This document shows, piece by piece, positions 1-10,828 of a DNA stretch of 64,000 bases. Origin of the DNA: Brachypodium distachyon (Eukaryota; Streptophyta; Magnoliopsida; Poales; Poaceae); NCBI RefSeq assembly GCF_000005505.3, contig NC_016133.3, positions 58,617,237 to 58,681,236 of the forward strand, given 5' to 3'. The translations under genes and the position numbers were made by a program. Numbering within the stretch: position 1 is the stretch's first letter; every line of letters starts with the position of its first letter. The notes beneath the pieces were generated by a model. The model was not told where the DNA came from. It searched no databases and was given only the letters and a program-made list of their open reading frames with translations.

Positions 1-1720
1 GGACGGCGAAGTTGGCTGGACAAAGAGCGGGGTCACGAGTTGTTCCATACGAGGGTGGTAACTTGGAAGAGATTTCTGAAGTTGAAGGTGGACCAGAGAG
101 GTTCCAGTCAGGTCACAAAGATGAGGGCTTGTTAGAGATCAAGTCTCAGCTACTTCAGATTGAAAAACAGCAAAGCAGTTTACTGGATCTTCTCCAGGTG
201 ACTTTCCTTTGTTACTTTGGACATTATAGTTTACAATTCAAATCAACTAGGTTCTTAAACTTCCATGTTATGTCGCAAAGTTAGCAATTGCTGGTTGTTC
301 AAACAGGCTTACGCTTAATCTTTTCCGTGCAACAAAAAAAAGTACACTTGAACTTTGGGCTTTTGAAAACATTCCAAAAATCTGCACATTACGTTTTCTT
401 GCAAGCCTTATAGTGCTTGTGGAGATGAAAAGCTTCTGCCGAAACTAATGAGTAAAAAAAGTTCACCGCTGGCTATTTACAAGTGAAGTGAACTTCAGGA
501 AAGTTTAGTTGTGCCTAAAATGGACGGCTTGAGGTATTCAATCAAAACATTTGTGTTGGTTGTGAGAAGGGGCAACATATATCTTTCAGTATAACTGACT
601 TGCATATTTGTTCATGGCACTAGTGAAATCAATGACATTTAGCAATGCCATCTTAGAGAGGGTACCTTGACAGGAATAATCACAATTTAGAATTTGACCC
701 TGCAAAATGACCACTAAATACTTTTTTTGGCTGATTTTACGTGTAACCGCCATCCCTAAATTGATATGTGATAGCCTAGTCATTAGTCACTATGGGCCTT
801 ATAAGCACTGATTCACTTGCTAAGCTTATTTATTTTTATTTCAAAAAGGAGGGCATCCCCCGGCCTCTGCATTAACTAGTACATATGTATTGGAAGCTTA
901 TCTGACATTTTAATTCCTTTTATTTAACAGAAATTTATGGGGAAATCTGAGAATGGCATGAATTCTTTGGAGACAAGGGTTCATGGGCTCGAGATGGCAT
1001 TGGATGAGATCTCTCGTGACTTAGCTGTTTCTTCAGAAAGAATGTCAAACAGTGAACCACGGCTGAACAGTTGCTGCATTCTGAGCCCAAAATTCTGGAG
1101 AAGGCATGATGGTGGTAGAAACTCTTCCAGATTTTCATCCTCTGATGTCCCAAACAGCTCGGAAGGGAGCAGAACTTCTTACAAGTGGGAAAGGCAGAAG
1201 TTTGGAGTTCAGGGTGGATTTATCACCAACCCGTTAGCCGAGCCAAACATTTCATCTGTTGGAGGAACTGTAGTTACTCAAGAAGGCAGGAGAAAGGAGT
1301 TGGCTTTACAGAAGTCAAGGTATTATTTTTCTTGTGCTAATTGTAGCCGTGATAAATAATCTAGCTCTCTGCAATTTAGTTGGTGGGGTCAGATATGGTG
1401 GTTGGGACAATTAGATTTTCCTATATGACAAAGAAATGATGAACTGACAATTACATAACAACATAAAAGTGGTACTCTTTTATGTATAAATAATATTGGA
1501 ATGACCATTAAGTTATGGTGTCAAATCAACACTATATATGTGTGTGCAATGCATATTGGTGAAACTTTCCTTTACAAGACTGATGGGGTTTCCTTCTCAT
1601 TTCCCAACAACCCGCGTTTAAATTTTCACAATATATTTGGCCTATAGCATTATCCTTCTTTGTTCAACTACTTGACAACTAATCCCTGTTTTCTCCAAAA
1701 AATTCTTCAGGATGGGTTAG
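1..1720 (+). CDS. TORTIFOLIA1/SPIRAL2-like microtubule-associated protein, 3' end (partial)
   Basis: Only the C-terminal part of the gene lies in the window. Exons read: 1-197 (open upstream), 931-1319 and 1711-1720. The second exon joins in frame and carries the region typical of plant TOR1/SPR2 proteins, including LLEIKSQLLQIEKQQSSLLD, then SLETRVHGLE and LDEISRDLAV, a likely coiled coil. Family members are plant-specific HEAT-repeat proteins that bind cortical microtubules and control organ twisting and anisotropic growth. The HEAT repeats would lie upstream, outside the window. Splicing from 1319 (donor AAG/gtatta) to 1711 gives Arg-Met-Gly-stop at 1718-1720. The other frame after 1711 stays open to 1890 and may be 3' UTR or an alternative end. 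Family assignment is fairly sure; the exact C-terminus is not. Confidence 0.72.
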
Positions 1721-3100
1721 GCATGATAAAGACCGTTTTGTTTGATGTGAGAACTGCTCGAGTTAGATATAGAGCACAGAAGCACCGACAGAGATATGAT
1801 TCCCCTTTCCCGCTTCTGCAACTTTTGGAAGGATTTTCGCCTTTACGGGAGCTTGAAGCATGTGGTGTACATAAATCATGGAGGTCTTAGTCTATGCGTG
1901 CAAACTTAAAACCCCTGAACCGGGCATCAAGTCTGAAGTAGATCTCTGCTTCTGGAGCTGCATCCTGACATGGGGTTCTGAATTTCTGGTCACACCACCT
2001 CGCTCAGGATATTGAAGATGCAGCAACGCAGACTATCTTCATCAGAAACCTGCTTTCAGAGTTTGGGGCATGAGAACGGCCATTTTCTTTCGCCCCCTTG
2101 TACTTCAGAACGGCTATTTCTTTTGTGTAAGAGGGTAGCAGTCATGGTGTATCTCGGTGAGGAACGTATGGATGTATATATAGTTTGGATAATAAAACAA
2201 CTTGCCCGTGAGCCTCCTTGTTATCAGTTATTACCATGCTTCATTCGTGTTTACAGCTTCACCAGACGGCCCTCTGGACTCTGAAACGGCTCCTTGTGAT
2301 TTTGGCCGTGACTTGTATGAATGGTGCTTCACTGATTCTGTACTACTCCGTTGCAAAATTATTGTCGAAATATTACCTGTATCTAAACGCTCTTTAGGAA
2401 TAGATGCATCCATTCTTTGATAAATTTGAGACAAGAATTATGGAACAGAAAAAAATATATCTGTGCCCTCTGAACTCTGAAATGACATTTTATGCAGTGA
2501 TGCAAATGTAATGCAAGCGGGATCCCGCAGATCAACAACATCGGCCTCCTCTGCTCCAAGCTACGGCAGATCAACAACCTGGCGATGGCGAGAAATAACG
2601 TAAGTCCGAGACGAACGTGAAGCAGAAACAATAGTCAACAGTACAAACATACCACGTCCATCGGGCACAGTTCCATTCCCCGAATCAGGCTCCGCTAGCT
2701 CCCGGTGTACGTTTTCCCGGCGCCACTCGGGCCGCTCGGCAGGGGCAGGAAATCACACGCCGCTGCGGGCACTGAACCTGCTCTGGGCCCATGCCAATCG
2801 AACCGGGCCAGCGATCACGAGCCGCGCCTCGCCTTCCTTGAGCCTCCCGAACGGCCCAATTGGGACCGGCCCCCGAGATGGAGCCCAAGAAGAACCCCAG
2901 ATCAGAAGATCACACGGCCATTCTCTACTCTTTCCGGCCACGGCCCACGGGCAGGCGGCACGGCACGGACGCCCACGGAGCGCGCGCCCCCTGCTTAAAT
3001 TTCAAAACCACGCCCATTGGATCACGCATCGCCCGGCGACGTGAACCAGCCCTCCCTCCCCTCGCCGCACCGCACCGCACCGGGAAATTTTGAAAAAGCC
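1721..3100. other. Intergenic region between the TOR1-like and E2F-like genes
   Basis: This stretch holds the probable 3' UTR of the TOR1-like gene (AATAAAA-like signal near 2192) and the distal promoter of the E2F-like gene. Small open frames here look like chance. At 2528-2578 there is an odd GC-rich patch: two copies of a 12-mer (CAGATCAACAAC) flank a 20-base exact match to exon 1 of the E2F-like gene. Confidence 0.6.
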
Positions 3101-3119
3101 GGGGGAGTCCGCCACCGCC

Positions 3120-3127
3120 GCGCCAAA
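3120..3127 (-). promoter_or_regulatory. Candidate E2F binding site (TTTGGCGC on the minus strand)
   Basis: GCGCCAAA on the plus strand is the exact reverse complement of TTTGGCGC, one form of the plant E2F consensus TTTSSCGC. It lies about 90 bases upstream of a weak TATA-like sequence (TATAAGAAAT at 3211) and about 190 bases upstream of the start codon of a gene that itself encodes an E2F-family protein. The motif is seen; auto-regulation or cross-regulation is inference. Confidence 0.55.
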
Positions 3128-3307
3128 TTAAAGCACCGCCGGATTCCTTCCAACGGCCGCCCCGCCCGGCACCGCACCCTCCTTCCCTCCCCCAGATCTC
3201 ACCCATCTAGTATAAGAAATCCCCCACTCCTCTCCGGCACTCCCCCTTCCCCGCGCCCACACCCTGACGCGACACAGATCCTACTGGGAGCACGCGGATC
3301 GGCGGCG

Positions 3308-6144
3308 ATGGCTACCACGTCCTCCTCTCCCACGGCCGAAGCGTCCGCCGAGACGGCGGCGGCTCCCCCGCGGCCATGGCCGGAACCGGAGCCGCCGCTG
3401 CCGCTGGTGTTCGCCGCCAAGCTGCGCGACCACGCCTACAGCCGCAAGCACAAGTCCCTCGGCCTCCTCTGCTCCAAGTGAGTGCCTTCTTTCGCGGCAA
3501 CTTTCGGGGAGAGAGGTCCGCAAATTTTCAGCTTGTTCCTTTCTTACCGAATTCTGGGCGCTCCCGCCTTCCTTCTAGCTTTGTGGCCATGTACGACCGG
3601 GACGGCGTGGAGTGCATCGGGCTGGACGACGCGGCCAGGCGCCTCGGAGTGGAGAGGCGCCGGATCTACGACATCGTCAACGTGCTGGAGAGCGTCGGGG
3701 TGAGTTGTTCCTTCTTCTTTCCACCTTTTCTTGGGGTGGACTTCTTCAGTTCTTCGTACATCGATTCTTGATGGGATTTTCTGACCTCTCATTTGAATCC
3801 TGCGTGAGAAGATCCTTGCAAGGAAGGCCAAGAACCGCTACTGCTGGATAGGCTTCGGCGGGGTCCCAATGGCGCTGCGAGAACTCAAGGTTTGCATCTG
3901 CCTTTCCATGTGATAATCCTTCCAACAACTGTCAGTGTAATCCATCTCATAAATGCTCTTTTGTCTCCTTCTATTGCCTCAGGAGCGGGCAATAAGAGAG
4001 AGGTCCGGATTGGCTCCTCTGCCGGTGGAGGAGCCATCTGCTGCTAATGTATGATTTCTTATCTGCATTTTTCTCTTTTGAATCTAGCTTCAGTGATGCT
4101 GATGTAGAATGTAGTTGCTGATTAGTGTGTTCGTTACTTGATTTCATGTAAAAAAAGATGTCTGATGACGAGGACGACGATAAGTTGGGTAATCCTGAGG
4201 GTGATACCGAGAATGAGAGGCCGAGCCAGACCCTTGACAATCTTTCTGACAAGCCTTGTGCACCTATCTGCCGGCTTAGATCTGGTATAATAATTCTTCT
4301 AATGTTGGATAGTTGCATTTTTGTCATGTCAGGCTCAGAATTTTGGTTGTTGAATTTTCAGATCACAGGAAGGAAAAATCCCTTGGGTTGCTCACGCAAA
4401 ATTTTGTGAAGCTGTTCCTCACCATGGAGGTGGATAATTCTGTATTTCTTTGTTTCTGGTGTTAAGATTCATGGTTTTTGGATCTGTGGTGATTGATATG
4501 AAATCGGTACTTTGAACAGGTTGATACAATCACCCTTGATGAAGCTTCAAAGTTGCTTCTTGGAGAAGGCCACGAGGAGTCCAATATGAAAGGTTAGTAC
4601 TAGTCACATCTACTCTACTTAATCCTGGAGCTGTATGAGTATAAATACTAATCAAAATAAAAGCTCATATTGTCTCATGTATTTCTGATACAGCTAAAGT
4701 CCGGAGACTGTACGACATTGCCAATGTGTTGTCTTCACTGAATTTTATCGAGAAGGTATGCTTTGATAACATAACTATGAAGTAAATTCTTACTAAATCA
4801 TAAGTGGCATCTCTTAACCTCTTCTTGAATCTTGTCGTTCAGACACAAGCAGACACGAGGAAGCCTGCATTCCGGTGGTTGGGCACGGCGGGGAAAGCAA
4901 AACCAGAAAATGGTGTCACAGTTGCTGTAGACCCACAGAGGAAGACTATGTCGAACAAGAGAGCCTTTGGGACTGAACTTACTAACATTGGGATAAATAG
5001 AAGCAAAGTTGACTCAACAGTCCAGAAGAAAGCAAAGCTGGCACAGAGTGGTGGTGATATCTTGAAGAACGACAAAATTGACGTGCAGAGTCAAGTTGGA
5101 CCGGTTAAAACGAGTGATTTTGCTTATGGGCCTTTCCACCCCACTAGTGCAAGAAAACAGGAACCAAATGGTTGGCACGGTGCTGGACAAAGGGAGAGTA
5201 CCCAGGATTGGGAGAGCCTTGCTGATTCATTCCGTCCGCAGTACCAGAATCAAGGTGGGTATTTATCAGCACATCTTTGATTTTGTTTTGTTCCTTGACA
5301 AATGGTCATCACCCTTTGGTTAGACAATAAAACGTTGAAGTTAATAATTTCTGATGGGAAAAGGATTGTTGCTTGATTAGGTCATAAGTAGGGATTATAA
5401 TTTACAGTATGCCTAGATGGACCACTGAAGTTACAGCATGAGGTGTACAGAATTTGATCCTATTTGACATGCATACTTTGGGAGCAGAAAGATTCCATAG
5501 AAAGTGATATGGTATTCAGAATCAACCTTCCAAACGAAACTAGCCATTGGTAGTTGTTCTCTGAATAATTTCTGACTGGTAAGAATATGCATGTAGTTCC
5601 GTACATATATGAGTATGCATACCTAGGTGAATTTGGAATTCGTGTTATAGAATGTGATCTCAGGAAGCAACCTCTTTTTTTAGCAAGTTCTTTGTGCTCC
5701 CTCCGTCCAACAAAAGATGTCTTAAATTTGTCAAAATTTGAATGTATCTATACACGACTTAGTGTATAGATGCATTCAAATCTAGTCAAAGTTGAGACAT
5801 CCTTTATTGGACGGAGGAATAGCACAAATACTAGAATAGCCTATAGTATTATCTGGCAAATTCTATTTTTCTTTACGAATTGAGGATCTCTGTCCCTTTC
5901 AGTAGTATCTCGAAAAATAATAGCCTGCAGTTTACATTTTTCACATAATTATGTTGCTCGAACTTCTCAGAATTGACAAGGATGACACAAAGAATCTGCT
6001 CAATCATAATGTCGAAAAACTCATAGTCTCCTCAACAATTTTCTGAATGCAGCACTCGGTGACCTATTTTCTCATTATGTGGAAGCATGGAAGTCGTGGC
6101 ACTCTGAATTTGCACAGGCAGCAGGATCATGCAGCAACAGTTAG
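3308..6144 (+). CDS. DEL: Atypical E2F transcription factor (DP-E2F-like, DEL class)
   Basis: Ten exons give 422 aa: 3308-3477, 3579-3699, 3812-3889, 3983-4048, 4158-4284, 4362-4429, 4520-4592, 4694-4755, 4843-5254, 6053-6144. All junctions close in frame. There are two winged-helix E2F DNA-binding domains. The first, at residues about 46-113, has KHKSLGLLCSNFVAMYDR and RRRIYDIVNVL. The second, at about 190-268, has KEKSLGLLTQNFVKLFL and RRLYDIANVL. No dimerisation, marked-box or Rb-binding region follows, which defines the DEL/E2F7-8 class. These bind E2F sites as monomers without DP and generally repress E2F targets, restraining division or endoreduplication in the nucleus. An acidic stretch (MSDDEDDDK) links the domains. 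The last intron (798 bp) holds a Stowaway MITE. A candidate E2F site lies upstream. The class is certain; which DEL paralogue is not. Confidence 0.93.
5697..5820. mobile_element. Stowaway-like MITE in the last intron of the E2F-like gene
   Basis: The 5' end CTCCCTCCGTCC pairs with GGACGGAGGA at the 3' end. The inner arms (AATGTATCTATACAC and GTGTATAGATGCATT) continue the foldback with almost no loop. Length is about 124 bp. This is the standard grass Stowaway form. The TA target duplication is not clean on the 5' side. Confidence 0.85.
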
Positions 6145-7541
6145 GAAAGTCTGTTATTACCTAGTTGTTGTAGACAAATTATTACCTCAAGTACCGTAGT
6201 TAGTGCATCCTTGGGTTTTGACCTGTACAATGTGCCAAAAACAGGGAGAAACGAAGAGATGACTTAGGCCTATGGTTCATTGTATTTACTTGATACATGA
6301 GATCTTTAGGTCATGCCAATTGAAAAAAGGGAACATTCATTGTCAATTTTATAACTTCCGTGCTGTTCATTGTTGTTGTTATTAGCGTGCTTAAATTTAC
6401 GCATCCTAGAGATTCACAAATAACGCTGTCAGTGGTGTCCTGTGTATCTTTGTGTCACTGTTGTTGAGTCTTTGTGTTTTGGTGTGGACCTTGTCCTATT
6501 GTCTTCCTCTGATCCATAATAAATGTCGCTGATTTACATTTATTATGGATTGGAGGGAGTAGTATGTTTTTGCTCCATTAATATATTTTGCTGTCGGAGC
6601 CTCTCCTATGCCTTTTTCCTTAATGGTCGGTGACTCTTTTTGCTTGGCCTTGCCTTCTCCAAGCATGAATAATGTACGAAAAGGCTGGTCGACTGAGCCA
6701 GATTATTGAACTGGCTCCTGGCCATTGGTAGGGTTTTTCCAGTAGTTTATGATGAAGAGCTTTGGTTGGCTTTGCTTTGTCGTCCTAATAACTAATCCAA
6801 ATATTCCTCACGTCATGACAGCGGCAGTGCGGCACCGCATCTAACAAGTTGCTGGTTAAATTTCAGGGAGATCAACCTTTCGCAACGGCATCTAATAACC
6901 AATTCTTGGTTGGCTACAGGGTTTATAATGATTTTCCTAATTCTCAAAGCCAACCAACATGAATGTTACGATGCAGTCATATGGACAGTTATTCATGTCT
7001 AGTGATATCATTCATGGTAATACTAATTTGTACTCCTAGTGCAGATCAAAATGTACTAAGACTAACACTACAAATACCTCCATCGTTTTATTTATTTTTT
7101 GCGCAGAAAATGCCTCCTTTATTATACTGTCAAGTGATCTCTACTGTCAACTGCTCAATAAACTAAACAACATACGAGATCGGACCAAAAGGAATCATGC
7201 TTAAACTAAAGAAATTATTTCCTACAAAACAAACCTGATAATTGTCGTCTTGTCAAAAATAAATTAGAGTAGCTAATCAATGTTGCAAATCCTTGTATTA
7301 TCTTATGGCAGTCAAATAATTAAGCCTTAAACAATAAAATCACGTTGCTCGTACGGGCTGCGCCGCCGGCCCGCCAAGCCCAGCAACTCTCTCTCCTCTC
7401 ATTCTCCCCTGCAACGATCTCCCCTCTTATTAAGGAGGCAACTAGAGTTCCCCGTTGGAAAAATCTTCTCCTTCCGTTTATCTCCTACCTTCCCCGGTTC
7501 CCCCACCCACTCCCCGGCCCGCCTCCCCCCGAACCCTAGCC
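6145..7541. other. Intergenic region, E2F-like 3' flank to PDH E1 alpha promoter and leader
   Basis: No gene was seen. At 6508-6563 lies a very short foldback (GATCCATAATAAATGT paired with ACATTTATTATGGATT, then GGAGGGAGTA), a Stowaway remnant with the interior mostly lost. The last 200 bases are GC- and pyrimidine-rich and look like the core promoter and 5' UTR of the downstream gene. Confidence 0.6.
6508..6563. mobile_element. Minimal Stowaway remnant (about 55 bp foldback)
   Basis: Near-perfect 16-base arms surround an 8-base loop, and the 3' end keeps the diagnostic GGAGGGAGTA terminus. The 5' terminus is degraded (CTCTGATCC instead of CTCCCTCC). Confidence 0.65.
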
Positions 7542-10500
7542 ATGGCCGCGGCCGCCCTCCTCCGCCGCCTACCGGCCGCGCGCTCCCCCGCGGCGGCCCT
7601 CATGGGGGCGCGCCCGATCTCCGACTCCACAACGCCGCTCACCATCGAGACCTCCATGCCCTTCACCTCCCACATCGTCGACCCGCCGTCCCGCGACGTC
7701 ACCACCACCCCCGCCGAGCTCGTCACTTTCTTCCGCGACATGTCCCTGATGCGCCGCATGGAGATCGCCGCCGACTCCCTCTACAAGGCCAAGCTCATCC
7801 GCGGCTTCTGCCACCTCTACGACGGCCAGGAGGCCGTCACCGTCGGCATGGAGGCCGCCATCACCCGCAAGGACTCCATCATCACCGCCTACCGCGACCA
7901 CTGCATCTACATGTCCCGCGGCGGGGACCTCGTCACCGCGTTCGCCGAGCTCATGGGCCGCAAGATCGGCTGCTCCCGCGGGAAGGGCGGATCCATGCAT
8001 TTTTACAAGAAGGACGCCAATTTCTATGGCGGGCATGGCATCGTCGGCGCTCAGGTTCCCCTCGGGTGCGGCCTTGCCTTCGCGCAGAAGTACAGGAAGG
8101 AGGACAGCGTCTCCTTCGCGCTCTACGGTGATGGTGCCGCAAACCAGGGGCAGCTGTTTGAGGCGCTCAACATTTCGGCCCTCTGGAAGCTGCCCGCCAT
8201 ACTGGTCTGCGAGAACAACCATTGTAAGTTCGTTCACCAAATCACCAATCGTAGGAAGAAAGCGGAACTGCATCATGCTATCTATTTGTTTATCTGATGT
8301 GGTGCGATCTGTTTTTCCATTTCCGTTATGCAGATGGGATGGGAACGGCTGAGTGGAGGGCGGCAAAGAGCCCCTCCTACTACAAACGTGGCGATTATGT
8401 GCCTGGACTGAAGGTGATATCAAATTACGATTGCTTATTTTGCTAATAGTTGTGCATGGATTCATAAGGGTTAACTAGCAGTATGAATTTTATTTCTCTT
8501 TGTGGTATGTTTGATTGCTTTTGGTGGGTTTATATGGTGGATTTGACCTCATAGCCTCTTTTTTTAGTTGCAGAAGAGGGCATTACTTCATTAAAGCATA
8601 TAGTTGGTTTAGTATGTTATTTTTTGCACTTCTTAGCCTTTCCAACTTGTACAGGAAGAAGCGTCTTAAATAAATTACTATGGCTACTTAAATGCAGTTT
8701 TAATTTGTTGTGTGTTAATAAGTTTGTGGACAGAAGCTACACTGTGATCTTAGGAGTATCATTTCATTTCCTCTAGCTTATTGTCCATTGTCACTTAGGT
8801 TTTAGCTCAAAGTATGTGATATATGCTTCTTTGTTTCCTTCTGTTTGTGATTCATTTTCTGCTTTGAGTGCAAGTGACATAGGCTTGCATTCAATGTTTT
8901 TGTCCTAAATACTGACATCATCACTTTATGTTTGATGTAGGTCGATGGAATGGATGTTCTTGCTGTTAAGCAGGCATGCAAATTTGCGAAAGAGCATGCC
9001 ATTGCAAATGGCCCAATTGTGAGTACGCATGATTTTTTTTATTCTATAATTTTAAGTATGCATTATGGTTCGACGGGGTTAACTGAGGTTCAGTGGTGCT
9101 GCTAGTTGTTGTTTTGTATCTGTTGATTAGGTTCACATTAAATATCAATGCCTAAGATTGTAATCAACTTAATTGACCTACACCTGCATTTTGATCTGAA
9201 GAGCACATATGCATGCCTAACACAGGTGTTGGATCTTTCCTGACATGAACAGTTTGCTTGACCTTTCTTCAAGAAGTTGGTCTTATTAGCCTATCACTTA
9301 ATGGTGGTGGTTGTGATTCCACCTGCTGATGTGAACATATGTTTGCAATAATTTCATATTGTTGGTTTGTGGTTGGAGATAAAATGGGTCGTACATTGAC
9401 GATCAATCTATCTTAGTCTTACACGGTGATTACATTTCTTTATCTTCTGTTGCTCAATATCGTACACAAAGGCTACATTGTTGAGCTATGTCAATTTCGT
9501 CAACGAGAACCTCTTCACATGTGAAATACAAAAACTATACATACCAGATTAGGATGTAAATACATCTTTGAACAATGATAGATCTGATGCAATTTGGCTG
9601 CCTGCTGCCTGCTGCCTGCTGCCTGCTGATACTGTTAATTACTAACTTACTACCTTGCGTGTGGGTGCTTAAACTGCAGTTGACTTCACAAACAGTAGCA
9701 CTCATTTCAGATATGCCCGTGTTGTTTTGATATTAATCTACGATGAATAATGTGATCTTTAGGAGTTTTGAAGTGGAGTAATTTTTGTAGTAGTGCATGC
9801 TGGTAACTAATTTTTTCCCCATTATTTAGGTTCTTGAAATGGACACCTACAGGTACCATGGCCACTCTATGTCAGATCCAGGAAGCACTTACCGCACCAG
9901 GGATGAGATCTCAGGTGTAAGACAGGTTGGAATGCTGTGACCATTTAGTTTGAAGTTTAGGTCATGCCAAATGTTTCTATTTCAGACAGTTAATTGTTTT
10001 TTATGCTACCAACAGGAGCGTGATCCAATTGAAAGAGTTAGAAAGTTGATATTGGCTCATGACCTTGCAACCCCTGCCGAGCTGAAGGTATGACATTCTA
10101 TTGAATTAGCGTCAAGTATGTCTACACTACATATTGTCTTCATTGAGAATAATAATTAGAGTAATTACTATTTTATTCAGAGGAATCTTCTTATTCTTAG
10201 TATGAACTTATGTTTCTTTCTCAGGACATGGAGAAAGAAATTAGGAAAGAAGTTGACACTGCCATTGCTCAAGCCAAGGTTACCATCGGATTTAGATTTG
10301 ATCTTCTATTCCACTATGGATTAGTTGAGCTTATCACTTACTTACATATACATCTTTTAATTTCTTCAGGAAAGTCCTATGCCTGATGCTTCTGAGCTCT
10401 TTACGAATGTCTATGTTAAGGGCTTTGGCGTGGAGGTTAGTTGGTGTCTAATCTAATTTATTTATTATATGTGGAAGTGAACTCACTGTTTTTATCTTTG

Positions 10501-10828
10501 ATCTTGGACTTGTCGAACTGATAGCGTCTTGTGAACTGTTAAATGAAACATGGCAGTTCAGTCTACTATCTTGCTTCTGTCTACTTGTACTAATAGTTAA
10601 AGATTCTGCAAGGATTTGAATCATAACTCAATGTTACACATTATGTGTGATGAGAGAACTGAGTTTTCACAATTTAAATGAGATCGCAAAGCATAATTTG
10701 GGATTATAGCACTCTGTTTTATTCTAGTTAAAGTGTTAACTGCGCGGTATGAACTAGTTCTAACATGATCCTTGATCATGCAGTCATTTGGAGCGGACAG
10801 AAAGGAGTTGAGAGCTACACTTCCATAG
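7542..10828 (+). CDS. PDHA: Pyruvate dehydrogenase E1 component subunit alpha, mitochondrial
   Basis: Eight exons give 390 aa: 7542-8223, 8334-8413, 8941-9018, 9830-9925, 10016-10087, 10225-10278, 10370-10435, 10784-10828. This is the usual length for plant mitochondrial E1 alpha. The protein pairs with E1 beta as a heterotetramer and uses thiamine diphosphate to decarboxylate pyruvate and acetylate the lipoyl group of E2 in the matrix. An Arg/Ala-rich N-terminus without acidic residues ([15 protein letters not shown]) fits a mitochondrial presequence. The thiamine-diphosphate motif runs from GDG (196-198) to NN (225-226). The phospho-loop [14 protein letters not shown] (289-302) holds the serine targeted by PDH kinase. 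The start is the first ATG of the frame, in an ATGG context after a pyrimidine-rich leader. Intron 3 (811 bp) has a short CTGCCTG repeat near 9600. Confidence 0.97.
9598..9627. repeat. CTGCCTG heptamer tandem repeat in PDH intron 3
   Basis: About four copies of a 7-base unit (CTGCCTG) lie head to tail within the intron. It is a simple repeat with no visible effect on the exons. Confidence 0.8.

Noticed and set aside
7569..8465. Minus-strand frame (298 codons) opposite PDH exon 1
   Set aside because: Antisense shadow of a GC-rich exon; its sequence is low-complexity and unrelated to any family.
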